A DNA stretch of 10,197 nt from an uncultured Ruminococcus sp. (lineage in GTDB: Bacteria; Bacillota; Clostridia; Oscillospirales; Ruminococcaceae), in contig CANQCJ010000068.1 of NCBI GenBank assembly GCA_947589205.1, forward strand, positions 1 through 10,197, in the 5' to 3' direction. The position numbers and the translations under genes were made by a program. Below the pieces are notes generated by a model. It did no database searches, had not been told where the DNA came from, and saw nothing but the letters and a program-made list of their open reading frames with translations. Shown piece by piece: positions 1-6,328 of this stretch (its first letter is position 1; the number at the start of each line of letters is the position of its first letter).

Positions 1-590
1 TTATTACTTATATTTTTGATAAAAAACAAACCCAAGACCAAAACGATCCGTATTGGGCTTGCGGATATATGACGAGAAACGGCACGGGCAGCGGATATGA
101 TTTTGAATCGGTGTCGGTCGACTGCCGCTTCAGCGCAAGAAACGGCGGCTGGCAGGATAATCTTGACATAGATCACGAATATCTTGTTAAATTCATAAAG
201 GAGGGCAAGGATAAGCTTTCTGTAGAGGAATACAAACGGCTTTGCGATAAAGGGTATATTTTTGACGACAAGCTTCAGGTACTCACGGCTAAGGCGGACG
301 CTGAAAAAAGCATATACGGTTCGCTCATGAGGCTGTGCGAAGAAAAAATACCGATTTCGGAGGAAATGAAAAAATTTTCAAAGGAGCTTGACGAAAGCTA
401 TTTTCAAGCAATAAAGGATCACTATCCCAAGCATATGGCAAAAACGGTCAGAGCGTATATGTGTACCGACCGCATCGCAAGCGGCGTGATGATCCCGCGC
501 GTGACAGAAAAGCTGCTCGAAGCAAACGTCTTAAAGCCGCTGACGGATATACAAAAAAGAGCTGTTTTTTCTATTCTGTTTTATAGCTGA
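1..590 (+). CDS. Unrecognised protein, C-terminal part (runs off left edge)
   Basis: The reading frame is open from base 3 without a stop, so the ATG at 69 is almost certainly internal and this is the 3' end of a longer gene. About 195 residues are visible. They are soluble and charged, with no membrane segment. The first part is rich in aromatic residues and glycine (around YWACGYMTRNG and SARNGGW), followed by helical Lys/Glu-rich stretches. I do not recognise the family. It could be the effector or C-terminal domain of a regulator, but nothing visible proves that. The gene ends 25 bases before a clear hairpin terminator, so it is the last gene of its transcription unit. Base composition is like the following genes, with no sign of transfer. 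I am confident that it is coding and have no confidence about its function. Confidence 0.75.
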   Translation, partial: ITYIFDKKQTQDQNDPYWACGYMTRNGTGSGYDFESVSVDCRFSARNGGWQDNLDIDHEYLVKFIKEGKDKLSVEEYKRLCDKGYIFDDKLQVLTAKADAEKSIYGSLMRLCEEKIPISEEMKKFSKELDESYFQAIKDHYPKHMAKTVRAYMCTDRIASGVMIPRVTEKLLEANVLKPLTDIQKRAVFSILFYS

Positions 591-615
591 CAATTTTTTA
601 TAATTATCTCCCTCG

Positions 616-654
616 GCAGGCGTTTCTTTTTTAGGGAACGCCTGCTTGTCTTTC
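616..654 (+). terminator. Rho-independent terminator
   Basis: Perfect 9-bp stem GCAGGCGTT (616-624) with AACGCCTGC (637-645), a 12-base loop and a T-rich tail (646-654). It lies just after the stop at 590 and before the promoter at 665, separating the two units. Confidence 0.85.
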
Positions 655-664
655 AGAAAGAATG

Positions 665-693
665 TTGACAATTAAAAAAATGTCTGATATAAT
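665..693 (+). promoter_or_regulatory. Sigma-A promoter P1, extended -10
   Basis: Perfect TTGACA (665-670), 17-base spacer, perfect TATAAT (688-693), with TG directly before the -10 (685-686). Transcription should start near 700. It drives the 781-1598 genes and probably the phosphatase after them. Confidence 0.9.
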
Positions 694-780
694 ATCTATA
701 TAAAAAGAGCGGGGCGAAATATTTTAGATGCCGATAAAAAATCGCTGCTGAAAAAGAAATCGGAAGAAAACAAACGGAAG

Positions 781-1161
781 ATGACAAATACCGAAATTGA
801 AAAGCTGCGAAAAGAAATTACAGACGGCATAGATGATTTTGATACGAAATACAGATTTGCGGACAAAGCGGAAAGTGAACGGATAGAAAAATTTATCGAC
901 AGTTTGGAATTTTCCTCTCTCGGAAAAATAAAACCGACAGAGTGCGGTATTTCGGAGCATAAAAATATGTACCTTTGCTTTTTGTTCGGCACGGAAGAGC
1001 TGCTGAGAATATATATTTACGGCGGGCACGATACATTTTTGACCGATCCGGAAAATCGGGGATTTTTCAGCAGCTCTCTTTTGCTTATAGACGAGGAGCT
1101 TTCAGGGTTTATTTATATTGATGATAACGGAGCATTTAATGAAGGGACAATAAAAATATGA
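781..1161 (+). CDS. Small unknown protein, 126 aa
   Basis: First gene of the P1 unit. The protein is soluble, with a helical charged N-terminus (about residues 1-45) and a mixed alpha/beta remainder containing GTEELLRIYIYGG and a hydrophobic strand near the end. There is no membrane segment and I do not recognise a family. It overlaps the acetyltransferase by 4 bases (ATGA), so the two are translationally coupled and could work together. The start is uncertain: the ATG at 781 has no well-spaced ribosome site. The same frame is open upstream to the promoter and would read a helical Lys/Glu-rich segment. One extra A in the A6 run at 735-740 would join it to the ATG at 728. The N-terminus may therefore be longer in relatives, or lost here by an indel. 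Confidence 0.65.
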   Translation: MTNTEIEKLRKEITDGIDDFDTKYRFADKAESERIEKFIDSLEFSSLGKIKPTECGISEHKNMYLCFLFGTEELLRIYIYGGHDTFLTDPENRGFFSSSLLLIDEELSGFIYIDDNGAFNEGTIKI

Positions 1162-1598
1162 AGATCAGGTCAATGAATATCTCGGACTATGAACAGGTAT
1201 ATCAATTATGGCTGTCCTGTTCGGGAATGGGTCTAAACAATTTGGACGATTCAAAAGAGGGAATAGAAAGATTTTTAAAAAGAAATCCCGAAACCTGTTT
1301 TGTTGCGGAATCAGATCAAAAAATAATCGGCGTAATTATTGCCGGCAATGACGGAAGAAGAGGTTATATCTACCATACGGCAGCAGCTCCCGATCACAGA
1401 AATCAAGGAATAGCCGCAAAGCTTGTAAATGAAGCTGTGAAAGCGTTGAAAACGTTAGGTATCAACAAGGCAGCTTTGGTGGTGTTTGCTGAAAATTCAG
1501 ACGGGAATGCCTTTTGGGAGAAGATGGGCTTTACTTCAAGAGAAGATCTGGTGTATAGAAATAAGACTCTCACCGAGATGATCAGAATAGATACATAA
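1158..1598 (+). CDS. GNAT family N-acetyltransferase
   Basis: A 146-aa single-domain GCN5-related acetyltransferase, which transfers the acetyl group of acetyl-CoA to an amine on an unknown acceptor in the cytosol. Visible landmarks: N-terminal RSMNISDYEQVYQLW; strand segment CFVAE...IIGVIIAG (about 47-63) followed by DGRRG (65-69); the acetyl-CoA pyrophosphate loop R81-N-Q-G84-I-A after AAPDH; and the late FAENSDGNAFWEKMGF segment (110-125), typical of motif B. Length and layout resemble the YpeA-type subgroup of small GNATs (from memory). The start ATG overlaps the previous stop as ATGA and has AAGGGA (1142-1147) upstream. The substrate cannot be told from the sequence. It could modify the upstream small protein, a small amine, or a protein N-terminus. 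Confidence 0.92.
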   Translation: MKIRSMNISDYEQVYQLWLSCSGMGLNNLDDSKEGIERFLKRNPETCFVAESDQKIIGVIIAGNDGRRGYIYHTAAAPDHRNQGIAAKLVNEAVKALKTLGINKAALVVFAENSDGNAFWEKMGFTSREDLVYRNKTLTEMIRIDT

Positions 1599-1647
1599 AT
1601 TTTGATCTGTTTTTGTATAAGGAAATTTATCATAAAATATCAGGAGG

Positions 1648-2475
1648 GTGAAAAAAATTTTTAAAACCTTATATGTATCCGACTTAGACGGAACGCTGCT
1701 GAGGAGCGATGAAGCCTTGTCGGAATATACGATCGGCGTGATAAATTCCCTGACGGAAAAAGGAATGATATTTTCCTATGCTACGGCAAGGTCTTTTGTC
1801 ACCGCGAAAAAAGTCACCAAGGGTCTTAACGCAAAGATACCCTTGATAATTTACAACGGCGCGTTTGTTGCAGACAACGCTTCCGGGGAGCGGTTGATTG
1901 AAAATTATTTTGACGATACGGTCTATGAGCTGCTCGATGTACTTTTTGAAAATGAAATTTATCCTATCGTTTATTCATACATTGACGGCAGGGAAAAATT
2001 TTCTTTTGTTCCGCAATTGTGTACCTGCGGAATGAAGGCTTTTCTTGAAAGCCGCAGGGGCGATGTCCGCACCAACGCCGTGAACGTTCTCACAGACTTG
2101 AAAGCGGGGGATATTTTTTACATCACCTGCATTGACGAACCTGAAAAGCTTCGACCGATGTATGAAAAATATAAAGATCTGTTTCACTGCGTCTATGATA
2201 AGGATATTTATTCAAAAAAGCAATGGCTTGAGTTCATGCCGAAAAATGTCTCAAAGGCTAATGCTGTAAAGCAATTGCAGGAATTGATGAGCTGCGAAAA
2301 AGCGGTCGTTTTCGGGGACGGGAAAAATGATATTGATATGTTCAAATCGGCTGACGAAGCGTATGCGGTCGAAAACGCCGACGATGAATTGAAAAAATAT
2401 GCTTCGGCGGTGATATTGTCTAACGATGATGACGGGGTGGCGAAGTGGCTGGAGGAAAACCTCTTTGCACAATAA
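1648..2475 (+). CDS. Cof-type HAD phosphatase (subfamily IIB)
   Basis: Haloacid dehalogenase-like hydrolase of about 275 aa, the usual length of Cof/YidA-type sugar-phosphate or nucleotide phosphatases. All four motifs are present: motif I S-D12-L-D14-G-T (Asp nucleophile and acid/base), motif II SYATARS (Thr46), motif III Lys203 (SKANAV) and motif IV GD224GKND228. The long insert between motifs II and III is the C2 cap that selects substrate. It is cytosolic and Mg-dependent; the actual substrate is unknown. The start is odd. The GTG at 1648 directly abuts AGGAGG (1642-1647), leaving no spacer, while the ATT at 1657 would have 9 bases and give FKTLYVSDLDGTL right after the first residue, as is usual for the family. 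The gene lies 49 bases after the acetyltransferase with no terminator between, so it is probably transcribed from P1. Confidence 0.92.
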   Translation: MKKIFKTLYVSDLDGTLLRSDEALSEYTIGVINSLTEKGMIFSYATARSFVTAKKVTKGLNAKIPLIIYNGAFVADNASGERLIENYFDDTVYELLDVLFENEIYPIVYSYIDGREKFSFVPQLCTCGMKAFLESRRGDVRTNAVNVLTDLKAGDIFYITCIDEPEKLRPMYEKYKDLFHCVYDKDIYSKKQWLEFMPKNVSKANAVKQLQELMSCEKAVVFGDGKNDIDMFKSADEAYAVENADDELKKYASAVILSNDDDGVAKWLEENLFAQ

Positions 2476-2481
2476 AATAAA

Positions 2482-2510
2482 TTGACATTTTATATTTTTC
2501 ATGATATAAT
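2482..2510 (+). promoter_or_regulatory. Sigma-A promoter P2, extended -10
   Basis: Perfect TTGACA (2482-2487), 17-base spacer, perfect TATAAT (2505-2510), TG at 2502-2503. It begins 7 bases after the phosphatase stop and drives the zinc-ribbon and DUF2085 pair. A nominal ATG in the same frame as the next gene (2482 region) overlaps this promoter, so it cannot be the start. Confidence 0.88.
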
Positions 2511-2556
2511 TTTACTAAGAACGAAAAAATATTTTCACTGTTTGGAGGTGCTTTTT

Positions 2557-2766
2557 TTGGTTTGTCCGAGATGTCAGAGTGAAAATTGTCAGATAATAAA
2601 CGTTGTCACAGAAACCGGAAAGGATTTTTACGCGAGCAAGGGGATACTTGGCGCGATATGCTTCGGTCCTATCGGTATACTTTGCGGGGCTTGCGGAAAA
2701 GGAAGAAAGGTGCGCAACAAGCAGTACTGGGTCTGCAACCGCTGCGGAAAGAAATGGAAGCTATGA
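2557..2766 (+). CDS. Small zinc-ribbon protein, 69 aa
   Basis: The start is set at TTG 2557 because GGAGGTG (2544-2550) lies 6 bases before it and promoter P2 is just upstream; longer versions of the frame would begin inside the promoter. The protein has two metal-binding knuckles at its ends, C3-P-R-C6 and C60-N-R-C63, giving a zinc ribbon. Between them is a glycine-rich hydrophobic stretch (about residues 29-47, GILGAICFGPIGILCGACG) that could dip into the membrane, as in other small zinc-ribbon proteins with a hydrophobic insert. The last bases overlap the next gene as ATGA, so it is coupled to a membrane protein. Its function is unknown; a membrane-associated accessory role is plausible but inferred only from context. 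Confidence 0.8.
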   Translation: MVCPRCQSENCQIINVVTETGKDFYASKGILGAICFGPIGILCGACGKGRKVRNKQYWVCNRCGKKWKL

Positions 2767-3131
2767 CCGAAAGATGGATAAAGCTTATGCAATTGGGAGA
2801 ATACCTCGGCTGCCACCAGCTTCCACAAAGAAGCTTCTTTCTCTTCGGGTATCAGTTCCCGCTCTGCGCAAGGTGCACCGGTATGCTTGTCGGGGAAATT
2901 TTTGCATATGCTTTGCTTATACTAAAAAAAGCTTTTTCACCGATATTCAGCCTTTTTCTTTTGGGAATAATGGGTCTTGACTGGTTTATACAATTTGTTA
3001 AAATTGCCCCGTCGACAAATTTTCGGCGTTTTGTGACCGGTATCTGCGGCGGCTTAGGCTCGGTTTTTCTTTGTTTTCATTTTGCTTTGAATACGGTGAA
3101 GGCGCTAAGGGCTTGCATTAAAAAGAATTAA
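2763..3131 (+). CDS. DUF2085 family membrane protein
   Basis: A 122-aa integral membrane protein with the conserved DUF2085 signature: C17-H18-Q, R23-S, then GYQFPLC35-A-R-C38-T-G. These Cys/His residues suggest a metal site or redox pair near the membrane face, though no function is established for the family as far as I know. About four hydrophobic segments follow (roughly 41-58, 62-80, 87-97 and 97-112). The ATG overlaps the zinc-ribbon stop by 4 bases (ATGA) and has only a weak ribosome site, so translation depends on coupling. Reading the frame further upstream would overlap the zinc-ribbon gene and is rejected. The paired Cys motifs in both proteins suggest a shared metal-related role; this is inference. 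Confidence 0.88.
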   Translation: MTERWIKLMQLGEYLGCHQLPQRSFFLFGYQFPLCARCTGMLVGEIFAYALLILKKAFSPIFSLFLLGIMGLDWFIQFVKIAPSTNFRRFVTGICGGLGSVFLCFHFALNTVKALRACIKKN

Positions 3132-3135
3132 ATTT

Positions 3136-3167
3136 AAAAGCGGTCGGAGGATGACCGCTTTTTTGTT
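3136..3167 (+). terminator. Rho-independent terminator
   Basis: Perfect 10-bp stem AAAAGCGGTC (3136-3145) with GACCGCTTTT (3153-3162), 7-base loop, then a T-rich tail. It ends the zinc-ribbon/DUF2085 unit. The A-rich left arm could also serve the convergent minus-strand genes. Confidence 0.88.
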
Positions 3168-3227
3168 TACCCGCTGTAATATACGTATCCATATTATTTG
3201 CATCAGGTGTTAGAAATTCTGCTATAT

Positions 3228-3398
3228 CTATTTTATTATTCGCACAATAAAATTTTTTATAAATTCAGCTTTTCTTGTATCCGAAGGAATGGCATACTGC
3301 GTCCAGTCGCCGCTTTGCTCGTTCGGTGAAACGTTATTATGCCTGTGACCGCGCTCGATGACCGCTTTGAAGTCGATGAAAAAATATTTATCTATCAT
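3228..3398 (-). pseudogene. Unrecognised gene remnant behind the XRE regulator
   Basis: The ATG (3398-3396) abuts the XRE stop directly (TAA-ATG), and 56 codons follow to a TAG at 3230-3228. The residues look like real protein (KYFFIDFKAVIERGHRHNN, then SGDWTQYAIPSDTRKAEF). At the A6 run (plus-strand T6 at 3253-3258) a -1 shift opens a second frame that continues about 28 more sensible codons (CANNKIDIAEFLTPDANN...) towards the terminator at 3136-3167. The simplest reading is a gene with a one-base indel and a lost 3' end. A weaker alternative is programmed slippage, since the run A-AAA-AAT fits a -1 slippery heptamer. I do not recognise the family. A genuine 56-aa protein coupled to the regulator is also possible. 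Confidence 0.5.
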
Positions 3399-3713
3399 TT
3401 ATTTCTTCGTCAGCCCCTTAACGATACCCATCAGATTTTCAAGCTGTCCATCGTCAAGCTTTTTCAAATATCCGATCAGCTCGTCAATTTTTTGAGGATC
3501 TCTGCTCTCAAACTCAAAAAACTCCTGCTGCGTTATACCGAGGTACTCGCAAATGAAAAAGAATGCGGCCATTGACGGCAGATTCTTCTTGTTTTCTATA
3601 TTGTTGATATAACCGGCGCTCTGCCCTATCGAAAGACTCATGTCGCGAGCCGATACGCCCTTTGCCATGCGTAATTGAGCTAAACGCTCTGAAAATTTCT
3701 CTTCCATTGTCAT
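3399..3713 (-). CDS. XRE-family helix-turn-helix regulator, 104 aa
   Basis: N-terminal lambda-Cro/XRE type DNA-binding domain at about residues 4-60: FSERLAQLRMAKGVSARDMS, then the recognition part IGQSAGYINNIENKKNLPS and the closing helix YLGITQQEFFEFE. A C-terminal helical tail (about 68-104, DELIGYLKKLDDGQLENLMG) is likely for dimer contacts. Start at 3713 because a GGCGGTG ribosome site lies about 6 bases upstream; a nominal ATG at 3743 would read through that site. It is divergent from the exported-protein pair, and its upstream region (3714-3995) contains that pair's promoters, so it is a candidate repressor of them. The gene remnant 3228-3398 abuts its stop. Its ligand is unknown. Confidence 0.9.
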   Translation of the reverse strand: MTMEEKFSERLAQLRMAKGVSARDMSLSIGQSAGYINNIENKKNLPSMAAFFFICEYLGITQQEFFEFESRDPQKIDELIGYLKKLDDGQLENLMGIVKGLTKK

Positions 3714-3785
3714 AATTATCACCGCCCATATATAATTGTACACTATATGCAGCCAAATTTTGTTCGGTTCAACTCACAATTACGC

Positions 3786-3814
3786 TTGACATATCCTGTA
3801 TAACATGATATAAT
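3786..3814 (+). promoter_or_regulatory. Sigma-A promoter P3 with overlapping palindrome
   Basis: Perfect TTGACA (3786-3791), 17-base spacer, perfect TATAAT (3809-3814), TG at 3806-3807. The -10 and start region are covered by a perfect inverted repeat TATAATA-G-TATTATA (3809-3823), a possible operator. It points towards the exported-protein pair, about 180 bases before the start codon. Confidence 0.82.
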
Positions 3815-3925
3815 AGTATTATACATCTATTTCTACCGATTATGCGAGGTATATCATATCTATAAAAGTATAATAGCTATTTCTTGAGCTTATTTTACTA
3901 AAATACAATATAAAAATAGATTCCA

Positions 3926-3955
3926 TTGAAATATTATGCAGGAATATGATATAAT
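3926..3955 (+). promoter_or_regulatory. Promoter P4, proximal
   Basis: TTGAAA (3926-3931), 18-base spacer, perfect TATAAT (3950-3955) with TG at 3947-3948. It predicts transcription from about 3962, shortly before the ribosome site AAGGAG at 3983-3988. It overlaps an upstream in-frame ATG (3936), which argues against that ATG as the start. Confidence 0.65.
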
Positions 3956-3995
3956 TAAACAAAGCTTAAAAACTCACACGAAAAGGAGAATAATA

Positions 3996-6326
3996 ATGCC
4001 TTCTAATATCAAAAAGCGCATAACTGCCGCTTTGACAGCGTTCATCTGCTTTTTCTCTATGCTTTCTTACAATTACCCAGATAAACCGACTGCGGCAGCC
4101 GAAGATAATACCGTTCCCGTTGCTGCTTATGAAACCGATAAAAGCTATGACTATTCAAACGCCGAATCGGTCGACAAGATGTCATTTGGCAAGAAAGCCT
4201 TGGGTACTGTAACAGTCAGCGGCAATATCAATGCCACAGACACATACAAGGACAAAAATGATAAAGTATACACCGCCTATGGAGCAAGCTCGGGACAGCT
4301 TTCGTTTTCATACAATTATGACGGCTCTCTGCTCGATGAGAACGGAGATCACTACCTTGTTGATGATACGAGTAAAAAATTTGCCGATAAAAAGCTGCAC
4401 GCCAAGATCAAGAAAGGTATCCTCACCATACAAAAATCAAAAAACGGCGTTGAGTGGGAGGATGCCGTAAATCCGATAGTGAATTTCTTTGAGGACAATA
4501 AGAACGGAGCGGAAAATTTTTATACAACAAACGGCAAGGACCTTGCAAAAGGTATGTTTTACCGTATCACCGTTGCGTATGAGACAAAACAAAATGTCGA
4601 TAAAAAAATCGACCCTAAGACTTACCATACAGAGGTTTACGAATTCTTTGCCTGCACAAACAGCGGAGAGATCTCTCTGCATGATCTTAATGCTGATGTG
4701 TCATCTATCGAGAGCGAGGATTATTCTGTCGATGTACTCAGCAAAGGCGAAACGCTCCTTGACGGTTCAACAACTACGAGCGGCTTCTCTATCGACACCC
4801 TCGGTGCTGCTTATTCTATAACCGTAAACGGAGAAAAGGCGGCAAACGGCGATGAATTTACAGAGGACGGCAAATATACCGTCAAGGCAAAAACAAAGCT
4901 GGGTAAAGAAACCGCTAAGACTGTTTATGTTTTCAAAGGCGGAGAGGATAAGGGCAAATCGACCTATTTCAATGATTTCCTTGTTACCGAAAAGCGTATT
5001 TACAGATCCGGCTATAAAGTCCCCGTTTATGCCCGCGATTCTGTTATACAGATAAAAGAGGCAGACGATAACATTCCCGCTCTTACCGGAGCTATAACAA
5101 ACAATGATACCGAAGATGTTATTACCCTTGACGGAGACGACAGAGAAGCAAAAGCGTACACTCTTGCACCGGGTACATATACTGCCGAATTATTCAGCGG
5201 AAAAACCTTATCCGGCTCGGTATATCGCTATACCTTCAATTTTGTGGTTCTCGATGAGGAAGCTAAACCTTATGTAAATAAGCATAATCTTGATACCAGA
5301 GAGCAATTGTGCGATTTCAAAACAGAGCATTTCGAGGTCGCATACGAAACAACGAGAGGCGGAAGCATTTATGTGTGCTTTGACAGCTATGATGAAGCCT
5401 TCAAGTATGCCTACCAGATTGAAAAGCGGTATCTTGAATACAAGGACGACGGTATATATTACTGGCAGGATAAAGGCAATAATAATCAAAAGGTAATGTA
5501 CCCTTCCGATACCAAAGAAGAAAAGCTCGCGCTCACAGCGGCGCTTAACGAAAATGCACGGAAAAATATCGAGACAGCATATTTTGATCCTTCCTCCGAA
5601 TACTCTTATCAGACCTTCGATGAAAACAAGCCGTTCTCGGAAGCGCTCGAGGACAGGTCTATTGCAGACAGCGCAAGAGTATTCCCTGACGAGGAAGAAA
5701 AGCAGGCGCTGTTAAGCAGAGATACGCCAATTATAAATGGATATAAATATGAGCAGATAGGAGATTATGATGTAAAAACAGTCAGAGCAAAATGTTCTGC
5801 CGACAGTAAGGAATATGATATTTACCCCATTAAAGAGGCTGACAAGCAGCTTGGCGTTTCATCAGTATACACTATCACCGAAACCGATAAATACAATGAT
5901 AAGAATATATACAATGTAATATACTTAGCCGAAAATACGACTAAAGCTTCGCTTAACGTTGATTCCTCCGGAAAGCGGACAAGGGTCGAGATCTCGGATA
6001 ATTCTCACGATGATATAAAAGCCGACGGGGTCAGATTTGATGAAATAAAGAACGAGCTTGACAACATGGCGATAGTAAAGATAGAGTCCGAAGCTTACGG
6101 AAAGCTGAATGTGCTAACCTGCCCTGTCGGCAAGCTCAAGGGACTGACTTTATACAAAGCGGGAGAATACAAAGTGACCTTTGTTGACAGAGTCGGCAAC
6201 AGCTTTGAGTTTAATATAACAATAAGCGGAAATAAAGTATATGATGATATAAAAAATGAAGACTCCAAAACCTACTCCGAGATCTACAATGAGCTTCATG
6301 TAAACCATAAAATCAAGGAGGACTGA
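3996..6326 (+). CDS. Large secreted protein with Ig-like segments, 776 aa
   Basis: Start at ATG 3996, chosen because AAGGAG (3983-3988) lies 7 bases before it and promoter P4 overlaps the alternative ATG at 3936. The N-terminus is a Sec signal peptide: basic IKKR, a hydrophobic core (about 8-24), then a likely cut near the AAAED region (about 33-37). The rest is hydrophilic and beta-rich. Ig-like or beta-sandwich repeats are seen at about 274-313 (ITVNGEKAANGDEFTEDGKY...) and 704-745 (LYKAGEYKVTFVDRVGNSF). A middle stretch at about 430-560 is Tyr/Asp/Lys rich. There is no sortase motif or C-terminal membrane anchor, so it should be released or held non-covalently. Its stop overlaps the lipoprotein gene start region (TGATGATG), so both are made together. 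The family is not recognised. A role as adhesin, carrier or partner of the lipoprotein is inference. Confidence 0.88.
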   Translation: MPSNIKKRITAALTAFICFFSMLSYNYPDKPTAAAEDNTVPVAAYETDKSYDYSNAESVDKMSFGKKALGTVTVSGNINATDTYKDKNDKVYTAYGASSGQLSFSYNYDGSLLDENGDHYLVDDTSKKFADKKLHAKIKKGILTIQKSKNGVEWEDAVNPIVNFFEDNKNGAENFYTTNGKDLAKGMFYRITVAYETKQNVDKKIDPKTYHTEVYEFFACTNSGEISLHDLNADVSSIESEDYSVDVLSKGETLLDGSTTTSGFSIDTLGAAYSITVNGEKAANGDEFTEDGKYTVKAKTKLGKETAKTVYVFKGGEDKGKSTYFNDFLVTEKRIYRSGYKVPVYARDSVIQIKEADDNIPALTGAITNNDTEDVITLDGDDREAKAYTLAPGTYTAELFSGKTLSGSVYRYTFNFVVLDEEAKPYVNKHNLDTREQLCDFKTEHFEVAYETTRGGSIYVCFDSYDEAFKYAYQIEKRYLEYKDDGIYYWQDKGNNNQKVMYPSDTKEEKLALTAALNENARKNIETAYFDPSSEYSYQTFDENKPFSEALEDRSIADSARVFPDEEEKQALLSRDTPIINGYKYEQIGDYDVKTVRAKCSADSKEYDIYPIKEADKQLGVSSVYTITETDKYNDKNIYNVIYLAENTTKASLNVDSSGKRTRVEISDNSHDDIKADGVRFDEIKNELDNMAIVKIESEAYGKLNVLTCPVGKLKGLTLYKAGEYKVTFVDRVGNSFEFNITISGNKVYDDIKNEDSKTYSEIYNELHVNHKIKED

Positions 6327-6328
6327 TG

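Noticed and set aside
3745..3772. Minus-strand TTGAAC...TATAGT as the XRE promoter
   Set aside because: The spacer is about 19 bases and both boxes are imperfect; too weak to list as a feature.
3936..3995. Longer start (ATG 3936) for the 776-aa secreted protein
   Set aside because: It has no ribosome site, overlaps promoter P4, and would place 20 residues before a good signal peptide that has its own AAGGAG.
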